The notes beneath the pieces are model-generated. The model saw nothing but the letters and a program-made list of their open reading frames with translations. It searched no databases and was not told the DNA's origin. The position numbers and the translations under genes are program-made. A stretch of 8,177 nt of DNA from an uncultured Clostridium sp. (lineage in GTDB: Bacteria; Bacillota; Clostridia; Peptostreptococcales; Peptostreptococcaceae), in the NCBI GenBank assembly GCA_900550335.1, contig URRU01000078.1, forward strand, positions 1-8,177, written 5' to 3'. This document shows positions 6,891 to 8,177 of the stretch, piece after piece; the first letter of the stretch is position 1; the number at the start of each line of letters is the position of its first letter.

Positions 6891-8096
6891 CTATTTTCTT
6901 CCTGAAAAAACTTCTTCAAATGACATTCCAAAAATTACCGGTTTATCATTCTCCCAAGTTCCGCTGTATAAAATTTCTCCATTTTCATCGTAGAAAGTTC
7001 CTTCTCCATGTTTTTTACCATATACAAAATCACCTTCGTAGCTCTTTCCATCTTCCCAGATAAATCTACCTTTTCCATTTATTATATTATTTTCCCACTG
7101 TCCTTCGTATACTAAGTCTCCATTTCTATCAAAGCAACTTCCACGTCCATTAAATCTTCCTGATTTAAACTCACCTATATATATGTCTCCTTCTCTCCAC
7201 TGATAGAATCCATATCCGTCTTTTCTACTATCTTTCCATTCTCCAAGGTATTCAGCTCCACTATTATAAACCATTCTGCCTATTCCATTTGCCATCTCTC
7301 TTCTGAAGTTTCCTGTGTATTCGTCTCCATTTGAGAATTTGTATATTCCTTTACCTTCTCTGTTGTTATTTCTAAAATCTCCAACATACTCATTTTTTAT
7401 TTCTCTTTCAGAGTAGAAGATATAATTCCCCATTCCATGCATTTTATTGTTTATCATTTTACCAATGTATATGTCCCCATTTGAAAATTCATATATTCTC
7501 TCTACAGGTTTTACATTTTTACCATCTGGGTTAGGAGTGTATGAGTCTACCTCCATGTCCATTCCATATTCTCTTTCTTCCTCAAATTCCTCTTCTAAAT
7601 ATTCATCTTCCTCAAAATCTTCAGCCTCTGGATTGTTATCTAAATCATCTAGGTAAAGAATATCATCATCTAAAATTTCCTCTTCATACTCTATATCATC
7701 GTAAACATCTGTATCTACTATTCCCATATCTTCTAAAAAATCATCCTCTTCACTATCTTTTAAAAGATTTAAAGCCTTTACAACATCCTCTGCATTCATT
7801 CCATAGTCGTCATCTACATCTAAATCTATATTTTCATAACTAGATTCTTCATCGATTGGAGTATTTTTTTCAACATAAAACTCTGAATTTTGGTAGTACT
7901 CTTTCTCTCTTTCCTCCTCTTCTTCAGATAATTTTCTCCGCATCTCTATTTCATTAACTTCAAATTCTGTTGCATATTCTTCTCTTTTTATTAATTTTTC
8001 CCTCTTTACTTCAAAAGCTCTAACCTTTTTTTCAATTGCCCCTATTTCTCTATTATATCTATTAAATATTTCTTTATATCTTCTAGGTAAATTCAT
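6891..8096 (-). CDS. MORN-repeat protein with acidic coiled-coil N-terminus
   Basis: This 401-residue protein has two clear halves. The C-terminal half (about 210-390) is made of seven consecutive MORN repeats of 23-27 residues, starting at about 210, 237, 260, 283, 306, 330 and 353, each following YxGxxxxxxxxGxGxxxxxxG, plus a partial eighth at 377. The N-terminal half begins with Lys/Arg/Glu-rich helical sequence, probably coiled coil (about 2-72), followed by a very acidic stretch (about 90-185) dense in Asp and Glu. There is no signal peptide or membrane segment, so it is probably cytoplasmic. MORN repeats form beta-hairpin rods used for protein or membrane contact; the function of this protein is not recognised. 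The start is the ATG at 8096, with GGAGG 7 bases upstream. An in-frame ATG at 8120 has no ribosome site. A terminator follows, so it is its own unit or the end of one starting outside the window. Confidence 0.9.
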   Translation of the reverse strand: MNLPRRYKEIFNRYNREIGAIEKKVRAFEVKREKLIKREEYATEFEVNEIEMRRKLSEEEEEREKEYYQNSEFYVEKNTPIDEESSYENIDLDVDDDYGMNAEDVVKALNLLKDSEEDDFLEDMGIVDTDVYDDIEYEEEILDDDILYLDDLDNNPEAEDFEEDEYLEEEFEEEREYGMDMEVDSYTPNPDGKNVKPVERIYEFSNGDIYIGKMINNKMHGMGNYIFYSEREIKNEYVGDFRNNNREGKGIYKFSNGDEYTGNFRREMANGIGRMVYNSGAEYLGEWKDSRKDGYGFYQWREGDIYIGEFKSGRFNGRGSCFDRNGDLVYEGQWENNIINGKGRFIWEDGKSYEGDFVYGKKHGEGTFYDENGEILYSGTWENDKPVIFGMSFEEVFSGRK

Positions 8097-8124
8097 AACT
8101 TTTCCTCCAAAGTAAAACATGTTT

Positions 8125-8163
8125 ATTATATATTATTTAAATTACTTTCTTATATTATTATAA
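8125..8163 (-). promoter_or_regulatory. Possible promoter of the MORN gene
   Basis: Two TATAAT hexamers occur on the minus strand upstream of the MORN gene (8162-8157 and 8130-8125). The nearer one lies about 30 bases before the start codon but has a poor -35; the -35 of the other would fall outside the window. The sequence is so AT-rich that chance matches are likely. Confidence 0.3.
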
Positions 8164-8177
8164 TACTAATTTCTTTC

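Noticed and set aside
7447..7843. Plus-strand open frames opposite the acidic part of the MORN gene
   Set aside because: They encode Ser/Pro/Leu/His-rich low-complexity protein, as expected from the complement of Glu/Asp codons, and have no credible ribosome sites; the minus-strand MORN protein explains this DNA.
1..8177. CRISPR arrays, insertion sequences, tRNA or rRNA genes, phage genes
   Set aside because: No spaced direct repeats, transposase motifs, terminal inverted repeats or structured RNA genes were seen; the window is almost fully occupied by housekeeping genes in one direction.

Overview
This AT-rich window (roughly 30% GC by eye) reads as chromosomal DNA of a low-GC Firmicute, most likely a clostridial or Peptostreptococcaceae-like anaerobe. 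The reasons are the strong AGGAGG-type ribosome sites, the TTGACA/TAAAAT promoter, the dnaG-rpoD pair without rpsU, and the Gram-positive style of RpoD and DnaG. The genus cannot be fixed from sequence alone. All eight genes lie on the minus strand, so transcription runs from high to low coordinates.

In transcription order there are three units. (1) At 8096-6891 is a 401-residue MORN-repeat protein with a charged, coiled-coil and very acidic N-terminal half. It is closed by a rho-independent terminator at 6854-6821. (2) At 6674-3201 is a compact five-gene operon: a small nucleotidyltransferase-fold protein, folE (GTP cyclohydrolase I), folP (dihydropteroate synthase), folB (dihydroneopterin aldolase), and one long gene whose protein is HPPK (FolK) fused to a DAHP synthase. 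Gaps are 13-24 bases, with a 20-base overlap between the last two genes. (3) At 3138-67 are a strong sigma-A promoter, dnaG (primase) and rpoD (primary sigma factor), ending in a strong terminator at 53-25.

Two things stand out. First, the HPPK-DAHP synthase fusion puts a pterin-branch folate enzyme and the first enzyme of the shikimate pathway (the source of chorismate and hence p-aminobenzoate) in one polypeptide. Signature residues of both halves look intact, and no internal start for the second half is visible. Second, folP carries a perfect 15-base tandem duplication that repeats YVDSE in the loop after TRPG. This is the p-aminobenzoate/sulfonamide loop where short in-frame duplications cause sulfonamide resistance in Streptococcus pneumoniae.

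Folate logic: FolE makes dihydroneopterin triphosphate from GTP, FolB makes 6-hydroxymethyl-dihydropterin, FolK activates it, and FolP joins it to p-aminobenzoate. The fused DAHP synthase would feed the p-aminobenzoate side. FolQ, FolC and PabABC are not in the window. Start sites for dnaG, folB and the MORN gene were set downstream of the longest open frame because of ribosome-site and promoter evidence.
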